This document shows, one piece after another, positions 20,705 through 31,200 of a stretch of DNA of 56,486 nucleotides (its first letter is position 1; each line of letters opens with the position of its first letter). The DNA lies in NCBI GenBank assembly GCA_004431415.1, contig QPMI01000315.1:1-56486 (forward strand), written 5' to 3'. The position numbers and the translations under genes are program-made. Source of the stretch: Cyanophora paradoxa (lineage: Eukaryota; Glaucocystophyceae; Cyanophorales; Cyanophoraceae). The notes beneath the pieces are model-generated. The model had not been told where the DNA came from and did no database searches. It worked only from the letters and a program-made list of their open reading frames with translations.

Positions 20705-21555
20705 ATGCGCGGCAAGAACCCGAACGACCGCCCGCCGCGCGCCGCGCCGGGCAAGTCGTCGCCGACGAAGGCGGCCGGCAGGAAGCGCTCCCTGCAGGCG
20801 AAGCCGGCGGAGCATTCGGCGGCGCCGCGCCCCGCCGTCCTCGCCGACGTGCGGCTGCGGCTTGAGCCCGCGGCCGGGTTCGAGCACCCCGTCGCCGAGC
20901 AGCCCCAGGCGAACGCGCCGGTCGTCGAGCAGCCGGCAGCAGCGCCCGCAGCAGCTGAGCCCGCGGCAGCAGAGCTCGCTGCTCCCGGTGCGACCGCAGC
21001 CGCAACGCCCGCAGCTGCTCCCGCGACGCAGTCGGCGCGCGCAGCGCGGGGGCGGCGGCAGTGCGAGGCGGGCGGCGGAGGCGGTGTGGGTGCGGGGGCG
21101 CGGGCGGGGTACGTGCGGCACGACGACCCGGAGCTCCTCGCCTTCCTCGCCCGCGCCGGGCGCACGCCGACCGCCACACCCTCGACCGCGCCCCCGCCGC
21201 CCCCGCCGGCCCCGCCGGCCCGCCGGCCGGCGGCGGGCGCCGGTGCCGGGCAGCTGCCGCCGCTGCCCTTCGCGCCGGTCGACCCGCGCGACCCGGCGCT
21301 CGTCGCCGCCCTCGCCAAGCGCCGCCGCATCGTCGACGCCGCCGCCGCCGCCCCCGCCTGAGCCCGAGCGGGACCCACTCTCGTTTCCTCTTTTGTACTT
21401 GTACGATAGCTTCAGCGTTTCAGACGGCGTCTCTCTTTGAAAATCTTCCTTGCGTCGCGGACGCCGGCGCCTCATGATCAGGGCATTTCTTCGTGTACAG
21501 TCATTCAGTTAATGTTCATTCGCGACTACTTAATGTCGCCAAGTCAGACATTCCC
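20260..21555 (+). repeat. Inverted repeat arm A (about 1.3 kb)
   Basis: This segment recurs in reverse complement at 39765-41075. Shared blocks include the 3' flank ending in cttcgtgtacagtcattcag (about 21490), the whole orphan reading frame, and the upstream block with ggtcgggctgaagccgag-type sequence (complement, about 20410-20430). The arms differ by many substitutions and small indels, so they are an old duplication. They face each other across about 18.2 kb containing the CER1-like and FAS genes. Confidence 0.88.
20705..21361 (+). CDS. Orphan Ala/Pro-rich basic protein, copy A
   Basis: An unrecognised protein of 218 residues in a single exon, unlike its intron-rich neighbours. The N-terminus is basic (MRGKNPNDRPPRAAP, KSSPTKAAGRKRS), the middle is Ala/Pro/Glu low complexity, and the C-terminal part is more structured: GYVRHDDPELLAFLARAG, then LPPLPFAPVDPRDPALVAALAKRRRIVDAAAA. 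The AKRRRI element could be a nuclear localisation signal. The best evidence that it is real is the second copy at 39961-40627, in which the N-terminal and C-terminal blocks are kept almost unchanged while the flanks and middle drift. No function is proposed. Confidence 0.65.
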   Translation: MRGKNPNDRPPRAAPGKSSPTKAAGRKRSLQAKPAEHSAAPRPAVLADVRLRLEPAAGFEHPVAEQPQANAPVVEQPAAAPAAAEPAAAELAAPGATAAATPAAAPATQSARAARGRRQCEAGGGGGVGAGARAGYVRHDDPELLAFLARAGRTPTATPSTAPPPPPPAPPARRPAAGAGAGQLPPLPFAPVDPRDPALVAALAKRRRIVDAAAAAPA

Positions 21556-22500
21556 TACCAGGCTGGCAGCTCTGTTATCGATATACTTCTTCATATGCAT
21601 TCTCTAATCTATAGATCATCGGATATCGATATCGATGTAATTTGTTACTTTAGATAATGCAGTAAACTTGAAATCTATATCATGATCCGATGATCCGCGG
21701 TTCATGGCCATCATGGCACGGCATATGCATCTAGATCTTGATCATGAAACCATGAAGTTGATCATGATCAGCCTTCAGCTGCGCATGCAGGGCCTGGACC
21801 TGGAGGCCGGGCAGCCCAGCGGGGCGGCTCTACTACTAGGCTACTAGGCTAGGAAGCCTGATCTTGAAGCTTAAACCTGTGACTCACTGTGTCAGTGACT
21901 CACGAGTCAACCATGCGCGCGCCATTCCGGGTCCGGAGCCCTTGAAGCCTATTAGAAATTTGTGCGCCCATTTCTGGATTTAGAAATCTAGATCTGCGAA
22001 CTTCGGAATCAAATGATGGCACTGTGGCAAAGGATGCATGCGCAGCCCCACTGGGCCACGCCCGCCGCGGCGCCTGCCATGCCGCAGTGCTGCAGATCAG
22101 CGGCTCATGATCAGCAGCTTACAGAGGGTGGCAGGATCAATTTCAAGTTTAAGAAACTTAGACTTAGTGACTCTGATCGACGAGAGAACTGCCGCAGTGC
22201 GGCTGTAAACATGCTTCGCAATCCTTCGATTCATGATCCGATGATCAATGTTTCATGATTGATGCCAAGAACTAAAGCTAGCTATAGGGCCCGAGCCTCG
22301 AAGGGCGTTGCCAGTTGATATCGTGATCGATTCATGATCTGTGAGACAGGAAATGGACGTGCCACGGTGAAAGTTGAAATCCATCTTTGACTTAACTCAT
22401 GATCAGTGGCATCGCATTTGAAATTTTGTCGCAGATGTCACTGCAACTGCACTCAAGTCGAAGCGCTAGCTGGAGGCCAGCCGGGGGTGATGATCAGCGG
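21473..22500. other. AT-rich island with clustered CATGATC/GATCATG motifs, no gene seen
   Basis: About 1 kb of clearly lower GC with no convincing reading frame. CATGATC or its complement occurs at 21473, 21681, 21740, 21760, 22106, 22232, 22333 and 22398, often extended to TCATGATCA, and the block catgatccgatgatc appears twice (21681 and 22232). It also holds the 3' flank of orphan copy A and of the CER1-like gene. Confidence 0.7.
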
Positions 22501-22625
22501 AAGTGGGAGAGGGGCGCGGGGCCGTCGGCGAGGAGCTGCGGGGCGACGCGCGAGCCCCGGGCCAGGGAGCGGCGGCGGGCCCCGGGCGGCGACCCGCCCG
22601 CCGCCCCGCCTCCCGCCCTTCCTTG

Positions 22626-24707
22626 TCAGCCGGGGCTTGGCGGGGCCGGGGCGGGCGCGGCGGCGAGGGCGGCGCGGGCGGAGGCGAGGCGGGCGTCGGT
22701 CTCGGGGCGGGCCTTGGTGAAGGAGGTGGCCAGCGGCAGGCGGAAGCCCAGCTGCAGCGCCTGCGCGCTCCCCGCTCGCAACGAGGCGCGGGGCGGGCGA
22801 GGGGTCCGGCGGGGAGGGAGGGCGCACGGCGTCCCAGCAGCGGCGCATCTCGGCGAGGTCGACGGGCCCGACCTCGTGGTGCGTCCAGCCCATCGCCGCG
22901 TGCACCACCGTCCCTGCACGCCCCTCGCCGCCGCGCGGGGGCCGGGGACGGGGGAAAGGGGGTGCAGCGCACCGGCGTGGCAGGCGAACATGAGGCCGGG
23001 GGGGAGGGCGTCCCACCCGAAGTCCGTCCGGTCGGGCTCGAACCTGCACCCGCCCCGCCGGCCATGAGGCGGCGCCCCGGCGCCCGGGCGGGGCCGGCGT
23101 GCACCCGAGGAAGCCGCCGTCGATGTGGATCACGTCCGGCCGCGTCTCCAGCACCTGCCGGCGCGGGAGATCAGGCGCGGTGGCGGGGCGGGGCCCCCAG
23201 GGCGGGGCGGGGGCGGGGCGGGCCTCCTCGGTGAGGGGGTCCGGCACGGCGAAGTTGACGACGGCGGCGCCGCGGGGCACCGCCCCCAGCAGCTCCTCCC
23301 CCGCCGGGATCGCCTTCCCTGCCCCCCGCCCCGTCAGAGCCGGCCGGCCGGGGGCTCGAGCGTGGGTGCGCACCGGTGACCCAGACGGGGCAGTCGGCCC
23401 CTTCCGCGAGGCTCGTGGCGCGGCGGAAGAGGTGCCGCGCCCGCGGCGGCGCCTTCGCCACGATCTCGTCGTACCGGCCCTGCGCGGGGCGTGAGGCCGG
23501 CCCGGGGGCCCGCGGGGCCCGGCGCCGGACCTGGTCGGCCGTGTACATGAGGATCGTGTACCCGTCGTCCACTACGGGAGGGTTAAGAAAGCAAGGGCGG
23601 GGCGGGGCGGGGCGGCGGGCGGACCTGCCCAGGCCATGGAGACGGCTGCGCCGATCTTGGAGGTGCAGCCGGTGAGGAAGACGCGCGCCCTCGCGCCCGA
23701 GAGGCCCAGCTTGCCCACCACCTGCCCCCGCCCCTCAGACGGGAAGCGGGGGGGCGGGCAGGAGGGGGGAACGCGCCTCGCGAAGCCGCTCGGCGACGGC
23801 GGCGGCGGTCATCGTGTCGCCGTGCACGACCGACACGTTCCTGCGCCCGCCGCAGTTAGCGGGGCCCCAGGACGCGCCCGGCCCCGGGGGGCGCGCTTGA
23901 GGCGGTGGCCGTGGGCGTCGACGATGTCCTTGCCGCCGCGGTTGAGCCACTCGGCCTTGTTGAGGGCCCCCAGGCCGAAGACGAGGTGCTCCCAGGGGCG
24001 CACGCGCGCCGCCTCCTCCAGCACCGCCTCCTCGATTCGCCGCCGGATCCCCGCCTGGAACGCCTTCACCACGTACTGGTACCCGAAGTTCAGCAGCTGC
24101 GCCGGCCCCGTCAGCCGCGCGGGCGGGCCCGGGGGCGGAGGCGGGCGGGCCATGAGCGTCTTGCCGGCGATGGGCGGCCGGTTGCCGGAGACGCCGAATG
24201 CGTACCCGAGCTTGTACTGCGTGTAAGCCTGCGCGCGCGGGGCGGTGAGCGGGGCGCGGAGCGGGGTGCGGGGGGCGGGGGGCGGGGCGCGGGCGGGCCT
24301 GGCCGAAGGCGTGGAAGGCGAGGCCGGCGAGGAAGACGACGGGCGTGCTCAGCTTCGCCATCAGCGACACCTTCTCCTCGTCGAAGACGCCTGCGCCGCC
24401 CCACCCGCTCGCTCAGGGGCGCCCGAGGCGACCCGGGGCGCCGCGCACCGAGCGGCGAGACGACGTCCGTGTGGCTCACGAAGTGCTCCAGGAAGCAGAA
24501 GCGGAAGAGCTTCTGCTCCCCCTCGGGCCGGGCCGAGCCGTCGCTGGCGGGCGTCTCCGGCCTCGACCGCACGTCGCGCTCGCTGGCCCGCTGCGATCCG
24601 GAGCTCGAGCCGGCGACTGAGGCGAGGGCGTCCGACTGCGCGTCGAGATCCGCCCCCGAGCCCGCGGCATGCGCGCGCTCGTCGATGCTGCTGCCGGCGC
24701 TCTTCAT
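22626..24707 (-). CDS. CER1/WAX2 C-terminal-domain protein (long-chain aldehyde/alkane pathway family)
   Basis: Reading leftward from 24707: a Ser/Asp/Ala-rich N-terminus (MKSAGSSIDERAHAAGSG), FCFLEHFVSHTDVVSPLG, LMAKLSTPVVFLAGLAFHAFG, and AYTQYKLGYAFGVSGNRPPIAGK. Then FGLGALNKAEWLNRGGKDIV, VSVVHGDTMTAAAVAERL, and a Rossmann-like start ARVFLTGCTSKIGAAVSMAWA. DGYTILMYTADQV, ADCPVWVTG, GAVVNFAVPDPLTEE, RPDVIHIDGGFLGC and GTVVHAAMGWTHHEVGPVDLAEMRRCWDAV follow. This order matches the C-terminal domain of plant CER1/CER3, including the G-W-x-x-H-E and W-x-A elements, and it ends LQLGFRLPLATSFTKARPE...SPG. The usual N-terminal fatty acid hydroxylase half with three His clusters was not found; only HFVSH is reminiscent. 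It is divergent from the FAS gene. Substrate is unknown. The alternative is a more general NAD(P)-binding reductase. Confidence 0.72.
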
Positions 24708-25244
24708 CGCTGCGGGCGGGGATGAACCTGCTCGCGGTCGGATGGGCTCGTTGCTTTCTCGGCGATGCGTACGCGCGGTGGAGGACTACCCGGGCCTACG
24801 GCGGCTGCGCGCGGATGGGTCGGGCGGCTCGCTCGGGCTCGCTCGAAGACTGATCCAAAGGAAGCGCTCTCCCTCCCATCCCGGTGCTCCGCTGGCGCTC
24901 GCCGCGCGCCGGGCTGCTCATTTTGAATTCGGGGCTTCGTTTCGCGGTGAGCGCTCTACCCCCCCACAGATTCTTCCCCAGGTCCGACACCCTTTCGATT
25001 TTGAGTTTGACAAGCGACGATACGCGTCCAGGCAGGATGACGAGCTCGCCGATACGCATTCGAGCTCGTTGCGACATAAGCGGGCCCTCGCCCTGCATCC
25101 CGCATTTCGCATCTAGCTACCAGGAGAGAGACCGCGCCCGCCGGCGACGAGCCGCATCCCAGCGCCTCCAGCAACAGCAAGGAGAGCCTGCGCGAGATCT
25201 CTTTCCTCCCTGAAGTGTAGCGAGAGTCCAGCCCGAACTGCGAA
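24708..25244. promoter_or_regulatory. Divergent promoter region between CER1-like gene and FAS
   Basis: This 537-bp gap is moderately AT-richer than the coding DNA around it and separates two diverging start codons. It must carry both promoters or 5' UTRs, which makes coordinated expression of these two acyl-lipid genes plausible. No defined operator could be read. Confidence 0.45.
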
Positions 25245-28200
25245 ATGAAGCCGTTTGTGCGCTCCGCTTCCGACGAGGGCAAGCCGGCGAACGGTTCCTT
25301 CTGCCGCCCTGTTTCGCCCGGCTCCTTCAAGATCGCCGGCCCGCCGGCCTCGCCGCGCCCTTCTCCGGGCGCGCCGGCCACCGATGCGCGGGTCTGGTTC
25401 GCCCTCAGCTCCGCTGGAGCGGGCTTTTTCGTGCCCGCCAGCCTCCTCCCGCACGCCTCGCGCATCTGGGAGTGCTTCCGCGTCTCGCCGGAGGGCCAAG
25501 CGCGCGTCCCGGCGGCCGGCCAGCAGCCGGCCCCGCGCGACGCCGAGTTCGTATCGTTCTTCCTGGACGCGGTGCGGGCGGCGGGCTCCTTCACGGAGCC
25601 GGTGCCGGAGGCTGCGCGGGCGCGCCTCGCGGGGGAGGCCCTCGCGCACCTCCAGCGCACCCTACTCGGCTTCGACGACATCCACGGGTCCGCCGCCCCG
25701 CCTCGGGGCTCCCCCCGCCCGCGGCGCGCCTGAGGCGGCGCAGGGCCACGCAGGGGATGGCCTCGCAGGCGGACGTCGTCCGCAACTACTTCTGGGCCCG
25801 CGAGTTCGCGGCGCGGGCGCCCGAGGCGGCGGCCTCGCTCCAGGCGCTCCAGCAGCAGCCGCCCCTCGCCTCCCACCTGCTCGCCGCCGCCGAGGACGGC
25901 GACGCCGGCCTCTTCCTCGACTTCAACGGCCAGGGCTACGCCTTCCTCCCCGGTCCGCCCCGCCCCGCCCGCCCCGCCCTCCCCGCCCCGCGCGGCGCCG
26001 AGCGCGGGGCGCAGAGCTGAAGGAGGTGTACGAGACGTACGCGTTCGCGCGGCCGTTCGTGGGGGCGCTGCTGGAGGCGGTGCGGGAGGAGTCGGCGGGG
26101 TCGAACGAGATGCAGCTGACGCCCCTCTGCGGCGCCGCCGTCGACGGCCTCGCCTGGCTCGAGGGGCGCGAGGCGGCCCCCGCCCCCGACGCCCTCGCCT
26201 GCGCCCCCGTCAGCTACCCCCTCACCTTCGTCACCCAGGTGCCCCCGCCCGCCCCGCCACCGCCCTCCGCCCCGCCCCGCGGCTGACGCGCGCGCGCGCC
26301 GTCAGATGGCGCACTACTACGTGGCGCTGCGCCTCTCGCGGCGGCAGGCGCGCGAGTTCCTCGCCCTCTTCCGCGGGGCGACGGGCCACAGCCAGGGCCT
26401 CGTCGCCGCCGCCGTCGCCGCGGCGAGCCCCTCGGAGGGCGAGCTCCTCGCCCGCGCCTCGGCCGCCGCCCGCGCCATGTTCTGGACGGGCCTGCGCGCC
26501 CACGTCGCCGCCGCCGCCTTCCCGCGCTCGGCCTCGGGGGCGACGCCGATGCTCTCCGTGCGGCGCCTGCCGCTCGCGCGCCTCGAGGCGGCCGTCGAGC
26601 GCGCCAACCGCGCCGCCGGCTCCGACCCCGCCCGCCGCCTCGAGGTCCGCCGCCCGCCTCCCGAGCCCCGCCCCGCCGCCCTGAGGCCGCCCCGCGGCGG
26701 CGCAGATCGGGCTGGCCAACGGCCCGCGCCACTTCGTCGTGTGCGGCGCCCGGCGGTCCTCGAGCGCCTCCTCGAGGACCTGCGCGCCGCCTCCGCCGCC
26801 CCGGGCGCCGAGCAGGCCCGCCCCGCCCCGCCCCCCTCCCCGCCTCGCCGCCGCCTGAGCGGCCCGCCGCAGAACCGGGTGCCCTTCTCGAAGCGCAAGC
26901 CGGAGCTGGAGGCGGCCTTCCTGCCCGTCTCCGCGCCCTTCCACTCGGCCCACCTCGCCCCTGCCGCCGCCGCCGTCGCCGAGGACGCCGCCCGCTGCGG
27001 CCTCGCCCTCGCCCCGGGCGAGCTCCTGCTGCCCCTCTACTCGACCCTGGACGGCTCGGACCTGCGCTCCGCGGCGGCCGCCGACCTCGTCCCCGCCCTC
27101 GTCGACCTCCAGCTCCGCCTCCCGCTCCGCTACGAGCGCGCCCTCGCCGCCTGCTGCCCCGCCCGCGGCGCCTCGCACCTCGTCTCCTTCGGGCCGGGCG
27201 AGGCGACCCTCGCGGCCCGCCTCAAGCGCGGCTCCGGCGTCGCCGTCCTCTCCGCCGCCGCCCTCGCCGGCCGCGCCGCCCTCCTCGGGGCCCGCCCCTC
27301 GCCCCTCGCCGCGCCGGCCCCGCACTGGGGCCGCGAGTTCGCGCCCCACCTCGTGCGCCTCCCCGACGGCACCTTCGCCCTCGACACCAAGTTCACGTGC
27401 GCCGCCCGCCCCGCCCCGCCCCTTGTCTCTTCTGCCCTCTGACGGGGGGCGGGGCGCAGGCGGGCGCTGGGGAAGCCGCCGCTGATGATGGCGGGGATGA
27501 CGCCCTGCACGGTGGCCGTCGAGCCCGTCGCCGCCTGCCTCAACGCCGGCTACCACGGCGAGCTCGCCGGCGGCGGCCTCCACACCCCCGAGATCTTCCG
27601 CGCCGCCCTCCTCGACCTGGCGGGGCGGCTGCGGCCCGGGGACGGGGTGACGATCAACCTGCTCTTCCTGAACCCGTACCTCTGGGGCTTCCAGTTCCCC
27701 GCCATCGAGTCTATGCTGGAGGACGGCACGGCGCCCATCGACGGCATCTGCATCGGCGCCGGCGTCCCCTCCCTCGAGAAGGCCACCGAGATCCTCACCC
27801 GCCTCCGCGAGCGCGGCCTCCGCCACGTCGCCTTCAAGCCCGGCAACGCCGCCGCCGTCCGGTCCGCGCCTCCCCCGCCCCTCTCCCCTCCCGCGGCCCC
27901 GACCGTTCCGCGCAGGGCGGTGGTGGAGATTGCGCAGGCGAACCCGGAGTCGACGGTGCTGCTGCAGTGGACGGGCGGGCGCGCCGGCGGGCACCACTCC
28001 TTCGAGGACGCCTACGAGCCCGTTCTCGAGACGTACGCCCTCATGCGCTCCTGCGAGAATCTCGTCCTCGTCGCCGGCTCCGGCGTCGGCGACGGCGAGT
28101 CCGCCTGGCACTGGCTCTCGGGGGAGTGGTCGGCGCGGCTCGGGTACCCCGCAATGCCCTTCGACGCCTGCCTCCTCGCCTCGCGCCTGTGCGCGTGCGC

Positions 28201-31200
28201 CGAGATGCAGTCCCCGCCCGAGACCAAGGCCCGCATCGCCGCCGTGCGTCCCCCCTCTCCCTTCCGCGCGCCCTCCCTCCCCCTCCTCCTCGCCTCACGC
28301 GGGGGGGGCAGACGCCGGGGATCGAGAACGAGGCGGACTGGGAGAAGAGCTACGAGGGGGAGGCGGGCGGGATCATCACGGTGACGTCGGAGCTGGGGGA
28401 GCCGATCCACGTGGTGGCGAACCGGGCGATGCTGCTCTGGCGGGAGCTGGACCGGGAGGTCTTCGGGGCGCCCAAGGAGCGCGCCGAGGCCTTCCTCCGC
28501 GACCGCCGCCAGCACATCGTCGACCGCCTCAACGCCGACTTCGCCAAGGTCCGCTCACCTCGAAGCTCCCCTCCGCACCGCGGGCCGGCCCCTGACCCGG
28601 CGGCAGGTCTACTTCTGCCGCAAGGCGGACGGGAGCACGCCGGAGCTGGCGGACATGACCTACGCCGAGGTGGCGCAGCGCATGGCCGAGGTCATGACCT
28701 TCCGCTGCTCCTCCACCGGCGAGGAGCGCTGGATCGACGAGACCTACCGCACCCGGTGCGCCCGCCCCGAGCGCCCCGCGCCGCCCGGGCCCGGCCCGGC
28801 CTCCCGCTCACGCCGGGCGGCGCAGGTTCGTGGACTGGCTGCAGCGCGTGGAGGCGCGCTTCGCGCCCGCCGGGGCCGCCTCGCGCGTCTCGCGGGAGCA
28901 GACGGCGGCGGACCCGCGCGGGGCCGTCGAGGCGGTGCTCTCCCACTCGGAGGGCGCCGCCGCCACCGCCCTGGCCGCCGAGGACGTCGACTACTTCCTC
29001 GAGCTCTGCCGCCGCCCCGGCAAGCCCGTCAACTTCGTCCCCGCCATCGACAAGGACCTCAAGCTCTGGTTCAAGAAGGACTCGCTCTTCTACTCGGAGC
29101 GCCTCGAGTGGGTCCCCAACCGCGACGTGGAGCGCACGCAGATCCTCCTCGGGCCCGTCGCGGCGCGCCACATCAAGCGCGCCAACGAGCCCATCGGCGA
29201 GGTCTTCGACTCGATCCACGCCGACCTCCTCCGCCGCACCCGCGAGGCGGCCGAGGCCGAGGCGGGCCCCGAGGCCGCCTGCGCCACCGTGCACTTCGTG
29301 GGGGGCCCCGCGGTGGAGGCCGGGGGCGAGGCGGCGGAGGCGGAGGCGCAGGGCGTCGCAGTGCGCTTCCGGGAGGACAGCGCCGCCAAGGCCACCGTCC
29401 TCGAGGCGACCGTCCCGCCGGGGGCCCCCGCCCTGCCCCGCGACGCCGCCTGGCTCGACCTCCTCGCCGGCGGCCGCCCCTCCTGGCTCCGCGCCCTCCT
29501 CACCGCCCCGCACCTCGTGCGCGGCACGCGGCGCGTCGCCAACCCCCTCGCCCGCGTCTTCCGCCCCCGCCCCGGCGTCACCGCCGTCGTCTCCCGCTCC
29601 TCCGCCACCGGCGTCCCCTCCTCCCTCGCCGTGCGGCCCTCCGCTCGCCTCTCCCGCTCGCCCTCGCTCCTCGGGCTCGCTCTGACGCGCCGCGCAGCTC
29701 TACTCGCACCGCGTGGAGAACTGGGGCACGGGCGCCCCGGCGGCCCCCGCCGGCCTGCGCCCGCCCTCGCCGGCGGCCGGCGGCGCCTCGCCGCTGGACC
29801 GCCCGCCTCGCCCTCGGCGGGGGCCCCGCGGCGTACGTCCCGCGGAGCAGGCGCTGACGGGGGCGCCGGCGGTGGAGGCGCGGCTGCTGGAGAGCGGGCG
29901 CATCCAGGTGACGCTGCACCACGCGCGCCTCTCGGCGGACGCCAAGGCGACGGAGAGCGTGCCGCTCGCGCTGGAGTACGAGTACCGCCCCGCCGTCGGC
30001 TTCGCCCCGCTCCTCGAGGTCGTCGAGGGCCGCGCCGCCCGCGTCACCGCCTTCTACCGCCGCCTCTGGCTCTCCGCCGAGCCCGACGCCGCCGCCGCCG
30101 CCGCCCGCGCCCGCGTGGAGCGGCCCGACGTGGCGCGCTTCTGCCGGGCGGTGGGCCTGGCGCCGCGGGAGGCGGCGGGGCGGGCGCTGGCGCCGCTGGA
30201 CTTCGCGGCGGTGGCCGGCTGGGACGCGATGATGCGGCCCGTGCTGCGCGAGGAGGCCCCCGTCGACGTCGCGCGGCTCGTGCACCTCTCCAACGAGTTC
30301 GAGGCCCTCGAGGCGCGCGCCCTCCGCGACGGCGACGCCGTCCGCGCCGACTTCCGCCTCGTCGAGGTCCGCCCCGCCCCCGCCCAACCTCCCCTCCCCG
30401 CCCCGCCCCGCGCTGAGGGCCGGCGCGCGCAGCGGACGCGGGGCCCGACGGGGACGACGCTGGCGGTGAAGGGGACCCTCCACCGCCTCGCGGAGGACGG
30501 GGCGGAGGTCCCCTGCGTGGCCGTCGCCTCCGCCTTCTTCGTGCGCGCCAGCGGCGGCGAGGAGGCCGACCCCGCGCCCCTCTTCCGCGAGGCCGAGGCG
30601 CGCTCGCGCGTGGAGCTCCCCGACGCCAAGGCCGCCGCCGTGCTCCTCGCCCAGCCCTGGCTCAAGGCCCCCGACCCGGCCCGCCTCGCCCCGGGCCCCG
30701 AGCCGCTCCTCTTCGAGCTCGCCTCGGTGGAGCGGCACGCGCCGCACCCGTCCCTCGGCTCCGTCGCCGCCTCGGTGCGCGCCGCGGGGAGCGTCTCCCG
30801 CGGCGGCGCCAAGGTCGCCGAGGTCGCGTACGAGGGCCCCGCCTCCGACGCCGCCTCGCCCCTCGCCTACCTCGCCCGCTGCGGCGCCCCCGCCGACGAG
30901 CCCCGCCGCTTCGAGTCGGGCGGGTACAGCCTGCTGGCGGCGCCAGTGCGGCTGCGGGCCCCGGGGAACAACTCGGTGTACAGCGCGGCGTCGCGGGACC
31001 ACAACCCGATCCACAACAACCCCTTCTTCGCCGACCTCGCCGGCCTCCCCGACACGATAGTTCACGGCATGTGGTCCAGCGCGCAGGGCCGCCGCGTCCT
31101 CGAGCAGTACGTCTGCGCCGGCCGCCCCGAGCGCCTCCGCCGCTGGCGCGTCGAGTTCGTCGACATGGTCCGCCCGCCCCGCCCCCGCCCCCGCCCCCGC

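Noticed and set aside
24250..24720. N-terminal fatty acid hydroxylase domain for the CER1-like gene
   Set aside because: Only one HFVSH-type element is visible; the three spaced His clusters of the family are absent from the readable exons.
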